64,000 nt of DNA from Pithys albifrons albifrons (lineage: Eukaryota; Chordata; Aves; Passeriformes; Thamnophilidae). Below are positions 1-12,440 of this stretch, piece after piece. The stretch's first letter is position 1. Each line of letters begins with the position of its first letter. The notes beneath the pieces were generated by a model, which did not search any database, was not told where the DNA came from, and saw nothing but the letters and a program-made list of their open reading frames with translations. Both the position numbers and the translations under genes were made by a program. The DNA is taken from contig NC_092461.1 of assembly GCF_047495875.1 (NCBI RefSeq), forward strand, positions 96,044,431 to 96,108,430, given 5' to 3'.

Positions 1-3000
1 GCTTTTCTCTACCCACACTTTCACCAGAATTTAGGAGATCTGTTGGCCTACCTTTGTATTTTCATTCCCAATAAACCTGTTGCATGTGTTCTAATTCTCA
101 GAAATTGGAAGGGTTTTGGTGGTTGAATGATAAAGCTAATCTTGACAAGCCATCTGAATAATCAGCTAATGAAGAATTTCTGAGTTTGATAACAAGTGTG
201 GGAAGATAACAGAAGAGCCCACCTCTGCATTTTCTTGATAGCTAGAAATGTAAAACCAAGTGTGGTGCAAAGATATGATATGAGAGAAAGATCTGTGAGA
301 AATGTGCAATTTTCATCCATAAAAGTACTGATGAAACTTGCACACTCTGAAGATAATGGCTATGCTGTCATTCAATTGTGCATAGTGGCTTTCTGCTTTG
401 TTTAGTGTCCTTGAAGCAAAGGTAATTGGTTTTCTGCCCTCCTGTGAGCATAACGTGGTATATGTCTGCTCTCACCCCACAGGGAGAATGCATCACACAT
501 TAATTGTATTGGAAAATCAGAATCAAATTGTGTTACTACATTCAAGGCTACTAACAGAATTCATCTATTTAAAAAGGCCCGTTGCTCTTATCTGTCCAAA
601 TGCAGAATTTTCCTTGACCTAGAATATCATGTCAATAATTCAAATATAACAGTCAAATGATGAATGAAGCAATTGAGTAATCTCATAAAAAAAGAAGGAT
701 GCACATTTTCAAGACCTGTTATGGCCTCTTTAATGGGGACAATACCTGTTTCACTCTTGTATCTGGCAACTTCTGTTTCATGGCTATCTGTTTTAAGTGA
801 TTACACTATTTCTGAAAATAACGTCATGTAAGTTATACAATAACTTGATTTTTTTATTGGTAATGTTGCAATTTCTAGCTTTTTTTGGGGGGGGGAGGTT
901 GTTTGGGTTTTTTTATTAATCGTTATTAGTCAGTTATCCTACTTCTATTGTGTCTGTAACATATTGCAATGGAGTGAGGGAAAATGGAAAATAATTATAA
1001 GTTCTCCTTGACCATCTAAATATAAAAGTAGTAGTTTTTATTTATTCCATGACTTGAAAAAAATAAAAGGATCTTATTTGTTTATTTATTTATTTATGAA
1101 ACATTGTTCTGGGGTCATTGTGTTGGAGATTAAGAAAAATACCTCATTTGTAAAGCTATCTACAATTAGAAGTGCATGCTATAAAACCATAGAAATAGTA
1201 AGGAACCAGAGGAGTACATTATTGCTAAAGTTCAGAATACAGGCACCTAGTTTAGCATAAAGTAGTGAGAGTAGGAGGAACTTCACCTGAGTGATAAAAG
1301 AGGTTCTGGAAGTTACTCAGATGCACTCGAAAAAATCCACCACAGTATTTCAAATTTAACATTTGAAGTTTGCTCTTATTCTGTGCTGGACACAGTTTAT
1401 AACTTAGGAACTACTTCATTTTGAAAAATACTCAAAAGAGCTTCAGGAACATGCTTTTCCAATTCAACAACCCTGAATGAGAAACTGCATTCCTCTGGAC
1501 CAGCTAAGTTCAAGATCTAAGAATGGCTCAAACTTGCTCCATTAAGGCAAAACATAATTTAAGCAAAAGTGTTTGCCCTTCTAAATAAATTTTTAATTGG
1601 GTTACTGGTACTAAATATGTACCTACATCTCCCCTCCAGCATAATATGAAGGTTTTTTTCCCATCAGAAGACTGAATGTAATTGTGTGTAAGTTAAATAT
1701 ACTGAAGTAAAACAGATAAAATCTGAATCTTTTACCACTATGATATTCTGCCTCAGTAAAATAACTGCACTACAAGGCATTCAGTATACTGACATTTTGG
1801 TTTAGTAGCACTTCATGTACATTTTATCAATTCATCTAACTGCACACACAGTAGATAGGCAGAATTTTAATTTTGGCCTATGTTGCTTCCAGGTGGTGCA
1901 TATATTGCAGATTAATTCTTCCATGTTGCATGATCAAAAGTCAAATAAGCCTACATCATGCACATCAAAGCTATATGGGAAACATAAGTCACTAAAGAAC
2001 AAGAAACAAGTTATTTCCATCACAAGGTCTATACTTGTCACCTTTAGCAATGCTTCCAAATGGTGAGAAAATTAATAGTAAGACCACTGAAGTCATTACT
2101 TGGACAGGAACAAGTATCCTTTCATGATACTTTCTGAAGGATATTGAGAAACTTTAATCAAGTCAAGATACCTTCCAAATATAAAAGAAAAAAAAAAAAG
2201 AAAAGAAAATAATTTCTCTATTAAGAGTCTCTGCAGATTTCCAGCCTCTTTGGTCATGTATCTCAGTGCTTAAATATCTGTGACTTATTTCAGAGCTAAT
2301 GTGCAACTGATAAAGGAATACTTGAACGATAACTCCCTTTAATGAAAGATAGATACCTGCACCTACTGTAGTAGCTGATTTAATTATAGATGATGTATGG
2401 CAAAGATAACATCTCAAGACTAGTAATAGAATGTCAATTAGAAATCAAAGTTGTTTCAAACTCCAGAGAACAGTAAGGGAACAAAACCAGATCACCACAC
2501 TTTGAAGGAAAAAAAAAAAAGAAAAAAGAAAAAACTTCCAAATAGAACTCAAAGTTTACTCCTACAAGAAGGTGGGTACCTTTGACAAAACTTGCTGTGA
2601 CCTTGTAAGTGACCTCAAGTGTCCAAAATTGAAGTGGAGAGAGAGGGATTTTTCAGAAATGGCCCATATCAAAGAGGAAGTTGGGAGATTTTTCAGTGCT
2701 GAGATACCTGAAGTATCTCTGGACAGCAGGATTTTTCAAGTATGACATTGGTTTCTTAGAACTAACCTGCTCTCTCAGTAAAGGTCTACAATGTGCTATA
2801 CAGCCATCTTATTTGAAAAATAAAGGTGACTAAGCCCTTGAATGTGTATTCTATTTCCAGACCACTTCAAAATACCTGTATTGCACAAAACAACTAAATT
2901 AAGTCTTTACACCTTAGTTTCTTGGGAAAAGTCCAGATAGACCAAACAAGTTGCTTTAGAGAGAAATATAACAGTGTATCTAAATTCCTTGCAGCTACCA

Positions 3001-3890
3001 AAAAACCCAAACAACAAAAAGCCAACAACAACAACAACAAAAATAATCCCCCCGACCAAACAAAAAACTCAAACCAAACAAAAAACCCAACCAACTAACC
3101 AACAAAAGAACCCCAACCAACCAAACAAACCCCCAAAAAACACTCACTGCAGTGCTGAGTGTAAATGTTAGGCAGACTTCCCGACAATTTTGACTAATCT
3201 GCGAATATCCAGCAGACACCTTGCTTTCTGCAGACCGAATCTTTAGTCTAATCAAAATCCCCACCTTCTGAGGAGAAAGGAATTTAAGTCAAAACAAAGT
3301 ATCCTGCAACTTTATTGGATTTCCATTTAGGAACGTCCTTACAGGACCCTACAAGGAAGACACTGTGTTTTAATGTTTCTCCAACATTAAGTGTTTTTCC
3401 TGCAGCTTACTGGACACAGCTTGTTTACCAAGCAAACATGGGGGAAAAGAAGCTGTGCTTCTCACCTTCACTACAAACAGTAGCCAAGGGACTGCAATTG
3501 TCAGTGTGTGTTAGGCATCCACACACTGCTTCTATCCTGACTGAAGTGTGCTGAAAGCAAAATGCCTGCGACCTCACAGGTTTTTTTGGTAAGGGAGAGA
3601 TTGCACCACTCTTCTTGACTGAAGGTGTGTCAGTCCCGTTTCATGACAAAATATCTGGTTTCATTGTTTGCTTGGTTGGTTTTTTTGTCTAATGTGTTCC
3701 CCACCTCTCTTTTTTTGTATCCAAAAAGTCTCACTGTGGTTAAAATGTAATTCTGATGTACATGTCTGTTGTTTTAAAAGATCAGAATGTTGCTCTCAGT
3801 ATTAAGCTGTAGGAAAATGATGAAATGAATCCCAAGGACAGCTGCGCTGGAGAAGCACCTTGAACCTGAGAAGATACATACTGAGAGATT
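1..3890. other. Gene-free AT-rich segment
   Basis: I see no gene or classifiable mobile element here. Reading frames are short (under about 90 codons), overlap on both strands and show no domain. The stretch is AT-rich, with short homopolymer runs and one A/C-rich tract near 3.0 kb that is listed separately. Exons shorter than about 50 codons could be missed by eye. Confidence 0.6.
2998..3142. repeat. A/C-rich low-complexity tract
   Basis: About 145 bp made almost entirely of A and C in AAC, CCAA and AAAC blocks, with no strict period. The reading frames through it (Thr/Pro/Lys/Asn-rich on one strand, Phe/Leu/Val/Gly-rich on the other) are composition artefacts. Tracts of this type recur about eight times in the window. 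Confidence 0.85.
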
Positions 3891-3922
3891 TGTTACTGAA
3901 GTTTTAAAATTATGCCGTTACT

Positions 3923-4579
3923 TGCTATGGGTTTTCAGTTGCAAAGTTTATGTCAACTGTCTCAATTCGTTACAGCTCTCCTGCGGGACTGTTACACCAC
4001 ACCCCACCTTGTATTGTATCTACTCCTCCCTGTCTCCTTTGTGTCTCCCCGAGGCTTTTTGTTCCCCAAACGAGTCATCGAAACTGATGTTGAGCATGTT
4101 ATTGTTTCTTCCCAGGCTGGGCAACAGTCTCCTCTCCCTTGGGGGGTCCGTGGGACCAGGACATCGCCTCAGCCTCCTGGGGATCAGAGGGCCCCTCTCC
4201 CCTTCCCACCCTGCGATTCCAAGGTGGGAAGTCCCATGTATAAGATCCCTACGCCTCACGGCTCCAGTCAGCCCTGTCCTAATTCCATTGGTTAATGGAC
4301 CTTAGACTCTGCCCCTTCCTAAGTTTTCACCCAATCCAGTCCGAGATCTGGTATCTTCCCCCTGAGATCTTGTAATACCTGGTGGAGTGTCCTAAAAAAC
4401 ACTCTCTTGCGTGGACTGCCTGGACTTCTGGTCTCTCCCTCCCTTCTCTGCACCCCCTCGGACCAAGGGGAAAGCAGAGACCCCTCTCCCTTCCCTGCAA
4501 CACTGCTCATTAAACTATGTTTCATATAAAATTATTTAAAAAACCCCAACATGGACCTTTCCTTTCTTTTTGCTGCACA
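3923..4579 (+). mobile_element. LTR-like segment, forward orientation (tentative)
   Basis: A GC-richer block rises sharply out of AT-rich flanks and has retroviral-LTR style organisation. There is a C/T-rich upstream part, a TATA-like TGTATAAG near 4235-4245, further C/T-rich sequence, and ATTAAA at 4509-4514 followed by a T-rich tail. A weak boundary solution is TG at 3923 and CA at 4579, flanked by TTACT/TAACT (4 of 5 matching). I do not recognise the family. It could instead be an unrelated GC-rich unique block. The overlapping frames of up to 127 codons in this block have no domain, and I treat them as chance. Confidence 0.4.
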
Positions 4580-4951
4580 TAACTAGGAACAAATCTGTCC
4601 CGCTGTGTCAGCGTCAAAAGCAAGGCCTAAAGGAATTATATGGCAGCATATTTGTTCCCTTTACACTTATGCCTTAAAGTTCATGAGTACCAGTATAACT
4701 CAGCATTGTTAGCCTAGAAACGTAAAACCTGAAAAGAATTAGGATTTTTTTCATTACCTAAGAACTTTATGTGAAAAACTACAGAGCATAACATTTATAG
4801 AACAAATCCCAAATGCAGTTACCATGTTGACAAAAAAATACAGCTTTTTTTCTTGCTCAGCTCAGTTGAAATTAAAGTATTGACAGAAACTATTTCTGCC
4901 ACGAAGCTGAAAAAGTTAATAAGGGGTGATATCAAATCTGTTTTTCTGACT

Positions 4952-5016
4952 GTTTTTTTGTTTTTTGTTGTTTTTTTTTGTATGTGTGTGTGTTTTGTTT
5001 TGTTTTGTTGGGGTTT
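4952..5016. repeat. T/G-rich low-complexity tract
   Basis: Runs of T interrupted by G, including a short (TG)n and several TTTTG units. It is the reverse-strand equivalent of the A/C-rich tracts elsewhere in the window. Confidence 0.75.
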
Positions 5017-5427
5017 TTTTCCTGAGTAATCCACATTTTACATTCTGCAAAATATTGCTGAAACTAAATAAGGAAAACAAACCTTCATGAAATGTCAGAA
5101 TTTTTTTTCTGTTTGCTTTTAGCTTTGTATATGTAGAATAAATCTAGAAGTAGAGATTGAGCTGCTGAGCAGTGTATTTTTTTGCCATAAATTTTAAGTG
5201 TGTTGCATAGCCTGAGGGGAACACAAAAGCATTAAGATACATTTACATTGAAAAAAGAGTGGGTTTTGTAATGTTAAGAAAGAAATCCATCATGGTCCAC
5301 AATGCATAAAGGATGGTTATGACATTATTGGAGTAAAATCCCCGAAAGGTGCATCAAGGATAGCTGAATTTTTTTCACAGTGCCATTCTTTGTCAGTCAG
5401 GGTGGTTGCACCATTTTCCTCTATGCA

Positions 5428-5510
5428 GGCAAACAAAAGAAACCAAAACATAATGAAAAAAAAAACAAACAAAAAACCCAACAAACCCAAAACGTAATAA
5501 AGCAAACAAA
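5428..5510. repeat. A/C-rich low-complexity tract
   Basis: A-rich sequence with AAAC, CCAAC and AAACCC blocks and no fixed period. Confidence 0.75.
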
Positions 5511-7564
5511 TCACAGTCTCAGGAGCTGGTTCTTACAGAAGAGAAAATGGAAACTTTTGTTACAGGAAATGGTAGAAAAACCTAGAGGGACAACATGATA
5601 GGTATCTTTCCTCTGTTAGTATATGTAATTAGTCATCTTTTCTACAAGGACTGTAGAAGCAATATCTAAAAAATCCTGACATATTGCACGGGATGAAGAT
5701 GTATTTGCACTGAAGCACTTTAAAAATGTGAAGTGTTATATTTTCACCAGCTGGCCAAAGCTGAGATTCTTATAAACTATATACCTAATAGTTAGTTACC
5801 TACCTCAATACAATGACAACCTGAAAATAGATTTGTGGTTTTATTCACCCAGCAGTGTCAGAAATGTTACTTGGCCTAAGAAAATCTACCTCTATATGTA
5901 TTGCTAGAATTTGTAAATCTTATCTTTTCAACAAAGAAAATATCTGTCATCTCTTCCTTTATGGGTCAAATTCAGGTAAGATAAATTGTTCTGATAAATA
6001 CATTATATTGTATGAGTAGTATCACCTTAGAGACAAAAAGAGCAGGAGGGTAAAAAGCAAGAAAGGAAAAAAAAAAAAATTAAAATACTCCAAATCTGTG
6101 TTAGTGTCTGCCCTTGATTTGGCTCATTTTAAAAATAGCTAATACAGTATAGTTTAGACTAAACATCCTTCATTTATCTAAAAAAGTCATACAAATAATA
6201 CCGTCAGCTTTTTAATAGCCAAAGAAGTAGAATCTGATGCAACAATACACAGCTTAAAACCAGAGTAATCTCTTCCCTTGTTGCTGTTAGTATTCTGCTT
6301 GGAAATGTCCCATTAGACATAAGGTGATAAGAAGAAGAGTTATCTTTCAATTATTTTTCTGTTTGATTTATAGCATTTTCAATGAAAATACTGCAATCTG
6401 CAGTTTGGATACAACAGCCTATTTCCAGAAATTGTACATTCAAGATCTTTTATAGAATTAAACAATATTGAATGACTACAGTTTACACATTGCTGCAATT
6501 TTGTGGGGAAAATTCCATGCCTTTACTCAGTTGTTCTTGTAGTTATGCGCTCACACAGCAGTTATTTGCTCACCATCTGAGGCAGTTCCAAGTTTATGTA
6601 AATTACCTCTGGGTCATTTTACCAGTGGACCAAAGTCAATTTGCATCAGTTGAAGAAGTGTCCTTCACTGAAGGGAAAAAAAAGAAAGCTTAAATAAATG
6701 AAAAGATTAAATAAAGAACCATAGTTTCAAAATGGAAATCACAAGAAAGATAAAGTAGTGCTGGCAAAGATTTCAGCTGAGATTAGAAGATGTAAGAAAG
6801 TAATTTAGTGCCAGTTGAAAGACAAATCTAAACTTCCATCCCACAATCTATTACATATTTTGTACTTGTTTGTTTGGTTTTTTTCTTCATAAATCTGGGG
6901 GTGGGTTAGGGAATAACAACATTTTTGAAAATAAAAGGCCTAGATAAATTTGAATTGCAGAAAAAATGCAAGAGATTTTGTATCCATCTCTTTTACAAAC
7001 AATGTTTTTTTGCCATTCCTGAACTTAAAGTCATGATTCCAATTAGCTGGCCCAAAAATTATTTTTACCTGCCATTGAGAAAACCATTCAGTGCCTTCAG
7101 GGATTTATTTTAACCTTGAAATAACTCCAGTAGAGGAATTCCTCCAGGAAGCAATCATGAGGAGTTTGGGCTACAGTTCTCTAGTCAGATTCTATAAGTC
7201 TAACAGAGTTCATCTTTCATGAAAATCTATAGATATATGTATATATATACACAGATATAAATTGAAAGTCTAGAGCTATTCAAACGGAGTGCTTGTGAGC
7301 AGAATTGTCAGAGGATGTTGATTTGAAATTGTACCTGTGCTAGAAGACCTCCTCCAGTCTTCTTCTTCGCTGTGTCAAGTCTAGGAAGCCTGTGGCCATC
7401 TGGCATTTATATCAGTTCCTTGATCAGACCAAGAACTAATGATTTACTCTTCATAATTCTCAATTAGATCAATGGCACAATGTTCTTTAAGCATTGGCTG
7501 TACTATTCCTAGAACTGACTCCAGTGAATTACTAGGAATGTGGCCAAGGATGAAGAGGAAGAAA

Positions 7565-8090
7565 TGTCTCGGGACAGGGATGGGGACAGCTCCCAAGATA
7601 ATTCAGACACACACAGAATTGGAGAACATGTCAGAAGCACTTTATTTCCTGCTGAGGTCTGGCTTATAAGGGTCCCGATAGGGGCGGGGTTTGGAGGGGA
7701 TTGGACAGCACATCTGGGGGCAGGGTTAGGAAGGCAGGGATGGGAGATGCTCAGGTAGAAACCACATGGAGACATCCAGGGTGGGGAAGAAACCCCAGGG
7801 GATACAGAGACTGTGAGCAGGGGGCACATGGGCTTCAGGAACACCTGCCACCTTGTGCCACCTCAGGGGCGGTGGGATTTGCTGCAGCAGGGCAGGGAAG
7901 GGGTGTAGAACTCTCTGAGATGCAGGGAAATCATCAAGGTACCTTCTTGGCATGGAAAAACCTCAGTGAAAAAACACACAGAGAGGGGGGAGGAACATGG
8001 GGGCTGAGCCTGACAGAACTGGTCTTGAAGGCAGCACAAGTTCTGATAGGTGTAAGCCAATGGTGAGATTGCACCTCAAACACAAAGACC
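7565..8090 (-). mobile_element. Probable retroviral LTR, reverse orientation
   Basis: Read on the reverse strand, this GC-rich block has a TATA-like TTATAA (plus-strand 7664-7669), then AATAAA (plus-strand 7641-7646), and ends in CCCGAGACA at 7565. This is the expected order for the 3' half of an LTR. The roughly 20-nt gap between TATA and the polyadenylation signal would make a very short R region. The U3 end (high coordinate) is not resolved: I found no matching target duplication, so the right limit is approximate. Several 60-120 codon frames cross it and are by-products of its GC content. The family is not recognised. Confidence 0.6.
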
Positions 8091-10790
8091 TAATCAAAAG
8101 CTCTGAAATTGATATTGTATTACAACAACTAAAGAGAGTACGATTCTAATTTTAGATTGTTGTTGTAATTCATACAGTGAGTCATTTCAGATAACCAGGT
8201 CAGAATAAAATTATTGGCAAACTGATAATTTGAAATAGCTCTGCACCCTTAATATGGTTACTTCTCTCCATATTGGAGTGTGCCTCTTTCTTCTATGATC
8301 TGGTTTGACTTGGACTCCCAGCCCAAGCTGCCCCTTCTTCCTCCCCCACCCCCCACCCCCCCAGTCCTCAAAGCAAGGGAAAAAAAACTGAAAGAAAACC
8401 AAAAGGAAACTCAAATCTTGAAAGAAACTGAATTGAATCAGAATGCATATATTTTTTTTTCCAACATTTACTACTACATACACAATTTGTACATAAAATC
8501 AGGAGCTTCCAGGGGAAAAAGGGACAAAGAAGGGACAAAACAGAAACAAAACAGACAAGTACAATCAAAACCCCTAAAAAAACTGGCAAAATACAGTCTC
8601 ACCAAAACTTCCCTCAAGAGAGAAACAGCCTCTCCCTGTTCTCCTGCAGGGTAGATGATGGCAGCTGCTGCAACAAGGCCTCAAGCTCTGATAAGTAAGA
8701 CCAACGCAGACACCTGACTGCTCCTGAGCCTCCTGGAAGAAGAAGAGAGAAACTACCTATCTGTCTCTCATGTATACTCCCTTGTTACATGGAAAAAAAA
8801 TGTGGAATACCTGGGAAATGGCCTTTCCCTAGTTACAACTGGTTACTAGGGAAGGCCTGGATGAAAACTATCACATCCTACTACTTCTTGTGTTCTAATA
8901 TGAGAAGTCCCTCTGTTTATGTCTAACAAAACTGCTATTTAGGGAGCATTAGTTGTTAGGGAGCAATTGCAGTTATAAAGCCTATTACAAGGCATATACT
9001 TTTGTAATTTAATTGAAAACTGTAAGCCTGCTTTCAAATAAATGCAAGTGTGATTTTAGACTTTTGAGGAAAAAATTAAATTTAAAATGCATGTGAAAAA
9101 TATTATCAGTCCTTTTGCTGCCATTCTCAACATTCACTTCTAAAATGTTAAGTCACAAGTCTGAGGACAGGTGTTGCCCTTCAGCATGACAATTCTATTA
9201 AGATTAGTTAATTGAAAGGCATCACTGGGGTTCTTAGGTTCAAATGAAGGAAATGGTTTTCTTAGTCTACGCTAGAATAAATCCTATGGTTATATAGCTC
9301 TTGTTACATATTGCTGACCATCACCATAAAGGTGTCATACACATTAAATCAACTGCTTTTGACAAGCTATTTCAGGACACCGAGACTATGTGTAAAAGTA
9401 TTTCCTCAGGGAGGTGTTCTGAAAAATATCTCCTGGAAAAGAGGTTGCTTGGTACAATTATTCTTACAGCAACTCATGCAGTTTACATATTTGTCAAAAA
9501 TCATTCTAAGCTCAGAGATGTCTGCATGAAGTTTTGAACTGACATCTCATAGATAATCTGATGGCTATGTATGAAATTGGATAATAGGAACACCTTAGGA
9601 AGAAAAGGAAAAAACAAGACATATTGGTTTCTTCTTTGCTCTGAGTTGTTTCCAGTTCTCTTTTGCTATACCAAGACTGTCAATTTCCAACACCTGATTT
9701 TGAGCTCTTGAACTTATTTTAAGCTCTTGCTTTAAATTGATATTTTCAGGGAAAAAAAATTCTTTTTTTGTTAAAGTTAATAGCATAAGTGAAGCAATAG
9801 CACTATATCTCTATTTTGTATTTTGAAGGGATTTTTTTTTTATCGGTAACAGTATTTCACCAGGGATAATTCAATGAGTGAGAGAAGGAAAGAGTCCTCC
9901 CAAGTTTCTGTACAAGGCAGAAAGAAAGGCAACTGGAACCAAACTAGAATCTCACATTTTCTTGTATCTACTTCATCCCTTGTTCTGAACACTCAATGCA
10001 TAAGAAGTCATAGTATAAAGCTGAGCCCCTGTTCTTTCTGCATGTCTCTGTTTAAAAAAACCCAAAGTTTTCATCAAGCTATATTGATATGTATAAGACA
10101 AGAAGAAAAGCAATGGCTTTTATAGGCATATTACATTAAATTCACAGTTGAACAAATTACATGGAACATATTTTTACCCCTATGGGACATCAAAAAACCT
10201 GCATCATTCTTACAAGAAACTTCTAAGATAGTTGAGAATCTACCCAGACTAGATTTCTTGACTATTACATACAGAGAAACTTGACATAGAATTTATTCAG
10301 TGTGTAGCTCCAGACTAAGTTACTGTTACAATCTCATCTGACTTTAAAGCCTCAGAATATTAATAGAGACCTTCTAATTTAAAATGTTGGGTATTGATCT
10401 TTAGCTAATTAGTAGTCCTTTCTAAGTACACAGCATCTAAAACACATCAAAGGAAGTTTCCTTGGTTTCACTAACCCTATCACATTCTGTGGAAAAAGAA
10501 CTTGAGTGCAACTGATACCAACGGCTACTATCAGTTATCCAGGTCTTTCCTGGAAGAACTTTCTCTGCAAGAATTCAAAATTAGTCCCTTACTCCCTTAG
10601 TGAATTATGTAATTTAAGACCATTAATTTCCTTGATATGACTAACATATATATATATATATACATACACATAGTCATGACTGTGATTTTTTTAATTCCTA
10701 AATGATTGAATGTAATTACCCTTAACTGTCTTTTTCAGACTTTTTTCACAAGACTCTGCAAAGTGTTCAAAGGGAGTTCATGGAGGTTGG
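8091..10790. other. Gene-free segment with an imperfect palindrome
   Basis: No gene found. It contains a C-rich run near 8335-8365, purine-rich sequence to about 8560, an imperfect hairpin at 8820-8857 and a short (TA)n run near 10646-10665. Nothing else is recognised. Confidence 0.5.
8820..8857. repeat. Imperfect palindrome / hairpin
   Basis: A 17-nt arm (8820-8836) is nearly the reverse complement of a 16-nt arm (8842-8857), separated by 5 nt. There is one extra base and one mismatch. The arms carry GGCC ends and a central CCCTAG/CTAGGG. It could be a transposon end remnant or chance. Confidence 0.6.
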
Positions 10791-10799
10791 GAAGACAGA

Positions 10800-12050
10800 C
10801 AGGAGAGCGATGAGAGGGCAGTAGCTGGAGTAAGAAGACTTCATCTATAGGCTTCCAATTATCAGGTGGCCTTTAGTAAACATCAGCTACAAGTTTCCCT
10901 TTGTTGCCTCAGTCTCTAGTTTTTCCCATAAGCTTTCAACCTCTTTGTGGCTGTTTTTCAGAGACAGCTCTTTGCACTTTGTCCCTTTCCTGATGAAGAG
11001 GGAAACTCTTCCATGCCTCCTTCCTTGCCTGTCCCTTCTGAACAGCCTGTAGCCATCAGTTGTAGGGAAAAACTCAGCTGTTGTAGCCAGAGGTTTTTCC
11101 TTGTCCTAGCCTGCCCATCCCCAACGACACCCCGGGTTTCAGCATCCGGATACCTGGATGAATTCTCACAGAGATAAAGGTCCAGGCTCCAAAGTGGGTT
11201 AAAAGAACATTCAGCATAACTTTGTTGGGGGGGGTGAACAGCTTATATAATGTTTTCTGGGGTACACGTGAACTGGGACAGCTTAGGGATAGGTCAAGAG
11301 GTCTGTGCACGAGGCAAGGGTCTCTTTTCATTGGCTGAAAGCCAGCTACCACAACCTGGCCACGCGCTGGGCAGCCCAACCTCTGGCGACAGGCTGTGAC
11401 TGCCTTGGGTTGTTTACCTCCTCCTTTGTGCTGCCCCGAGGTCAGACTGACCTTGCTAGCTTGCTAGGTCCTAACGTGAGGTCATGCATGTGCAGGGGCT
11501 GGGGCCAAGCCTCTCCTACAATCGGTAGTCACTACAGTCATGGGATTTGTCTTACCAAGTTTCAGTAATGAAAACTTGATCATATCTTTCCAGCAGAATA
11601 GTAGTTTCCAGTTCCTCCTGTTTCCTGACAACACTGTGCGCATTGGTGTAGGGGCACTTCAGCTGAGCTGATGAATGGGTCACCTTCTTAGGCAAGCACA
11701 ATTCCTTTGTGGTATTTCAGTGATGTTTGCATGGTTTCACTGGTTGCCTCCTATAGCCTCAGGAGCCCCTGGTTAATCTCTGTAAGACTTTACATCTGTT
11801 ACATTGTACCCAGCACACCTCAGAGCAACAGTCTGAGGACCCTCGTTAGCATCATGTCCCTCTAACCTTGACATGTCATCCGATAACTTGTCACAGGCAA
11901 GCCTGATATTAACCTCTGCATCTTTCAGGTCTAGTTTAAAGCTCTGTTGTTAAGCCCTGGTAGCTCATGAGCAAAGACCATCGTTCACCTTTGAGAAAGG
12001 TGAATCCCATCCAATGCCAGCAGGCCCAGTGCTGCGCAGATCACCTTATA
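10800..12050 (-). mobile_element. CR1 LINE fragment (ORF1/ORF2 junction and endonuclease), interrupted
   Basis: Reverse-strand reading matches the avian CR1 segment running from the end of ORF1 into the apurinic endonuclease part of ORF2. The stretch near 11600-11665 encodes a degraded form of the CR1 start region (a YTNA-like motif followed by a KQEELE-like motif). The part at 10800-11055 matches the next endonuclease segment, with the family's GGCTACA...TTCAGAAGGGACAGG block. The 5' side (11665-12050) aligns with the same region of the forward CR1 at 26.34 kb. Stops and shifts are frequent, so it is not functional. An LTR at 11061-11520 splits it. The downstream reverse transcriptase half is absent. 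Confidence 0.8.
11061..11520 (-). mobile_element. Solo LTR inside CR1 (class II-like, 6-bp TSD)
   Basis: The segment begins TGTAGG and ends CCTACA, so the termini are perfect 6-bp inverted repeats. It is flanked by ATCAGT (11055-11060) and ATCGGT (11521-11526), a 6-bp duplication with one mismatch. Removing it rejoins the two parts of a reverse-strand CR1 endonuclease segment, which independently supports the boundaries. On the reverse strand a TATA-like TATATAA lies near plus-strand 11244-11250. A 6-bp duplication fits class II (ERVK/alpha-beta-like) integrases by general family knowledge. No internal retroviral sequence is present, so this is a solo LTR formed by recombination. The exact family is unknown. 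Confidence 0.85.
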
Positions 12051-12440
12051 ACTGAAAAATATATTATTGTAGTGATGACATCAGCCACGGAGCCATGTAT
12101 TAATAAACTGGGTCCATCTGTTTCTTTCAGTGTTGCTGGCTGCAACTGAAAGGATAGAGGAAGAGGACCTACAGTTTCTAAATTGCCTACTAAGATCAGA
12201 CCTCATTCTGCTATTATTCCACAGCCTAAGGGAAAGACTCTTTCCCTTTCATAGTACACGAAGAATTAATCAGCCAAATTCACCTGCACAAAATAAGGAG
12301 CAGACCCATCTTCTTTCAATTTTAAGTTCTTATCCTAAATTTGGTGAGAGATAAAAGTGTACATACATTTACATACTGGCATCAAATCCAAAACTTACTC
12401 ATTCTTGGGAATAATTGGAGACCTTCTAGAAATCACTGTG

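Larger units (their letters stand above)
4580..7560. other. Gene-free AT-rich segment
   Basis: No gene or identifiable mobile element. It holds a T/G-rich tract around 4952-5016 and an A/C-rich tract around 5428-5510. The rest looks like unique AT-rich DNA with short random frames. Confidence 0.55.

Noticed and set aside
196..622. Two overlapping short frames at the window start
   Set aside because: 74 codons or fewer, with no domain, AT-rich chance composition and no supporting splice pattern.
2894..3264. Gly/Leu/Phe-rich frame resembling a membrane protein, and its Thr/Pro-rich opposite
   Set aside because: Produced by the A/C-rich low-complexity tract.
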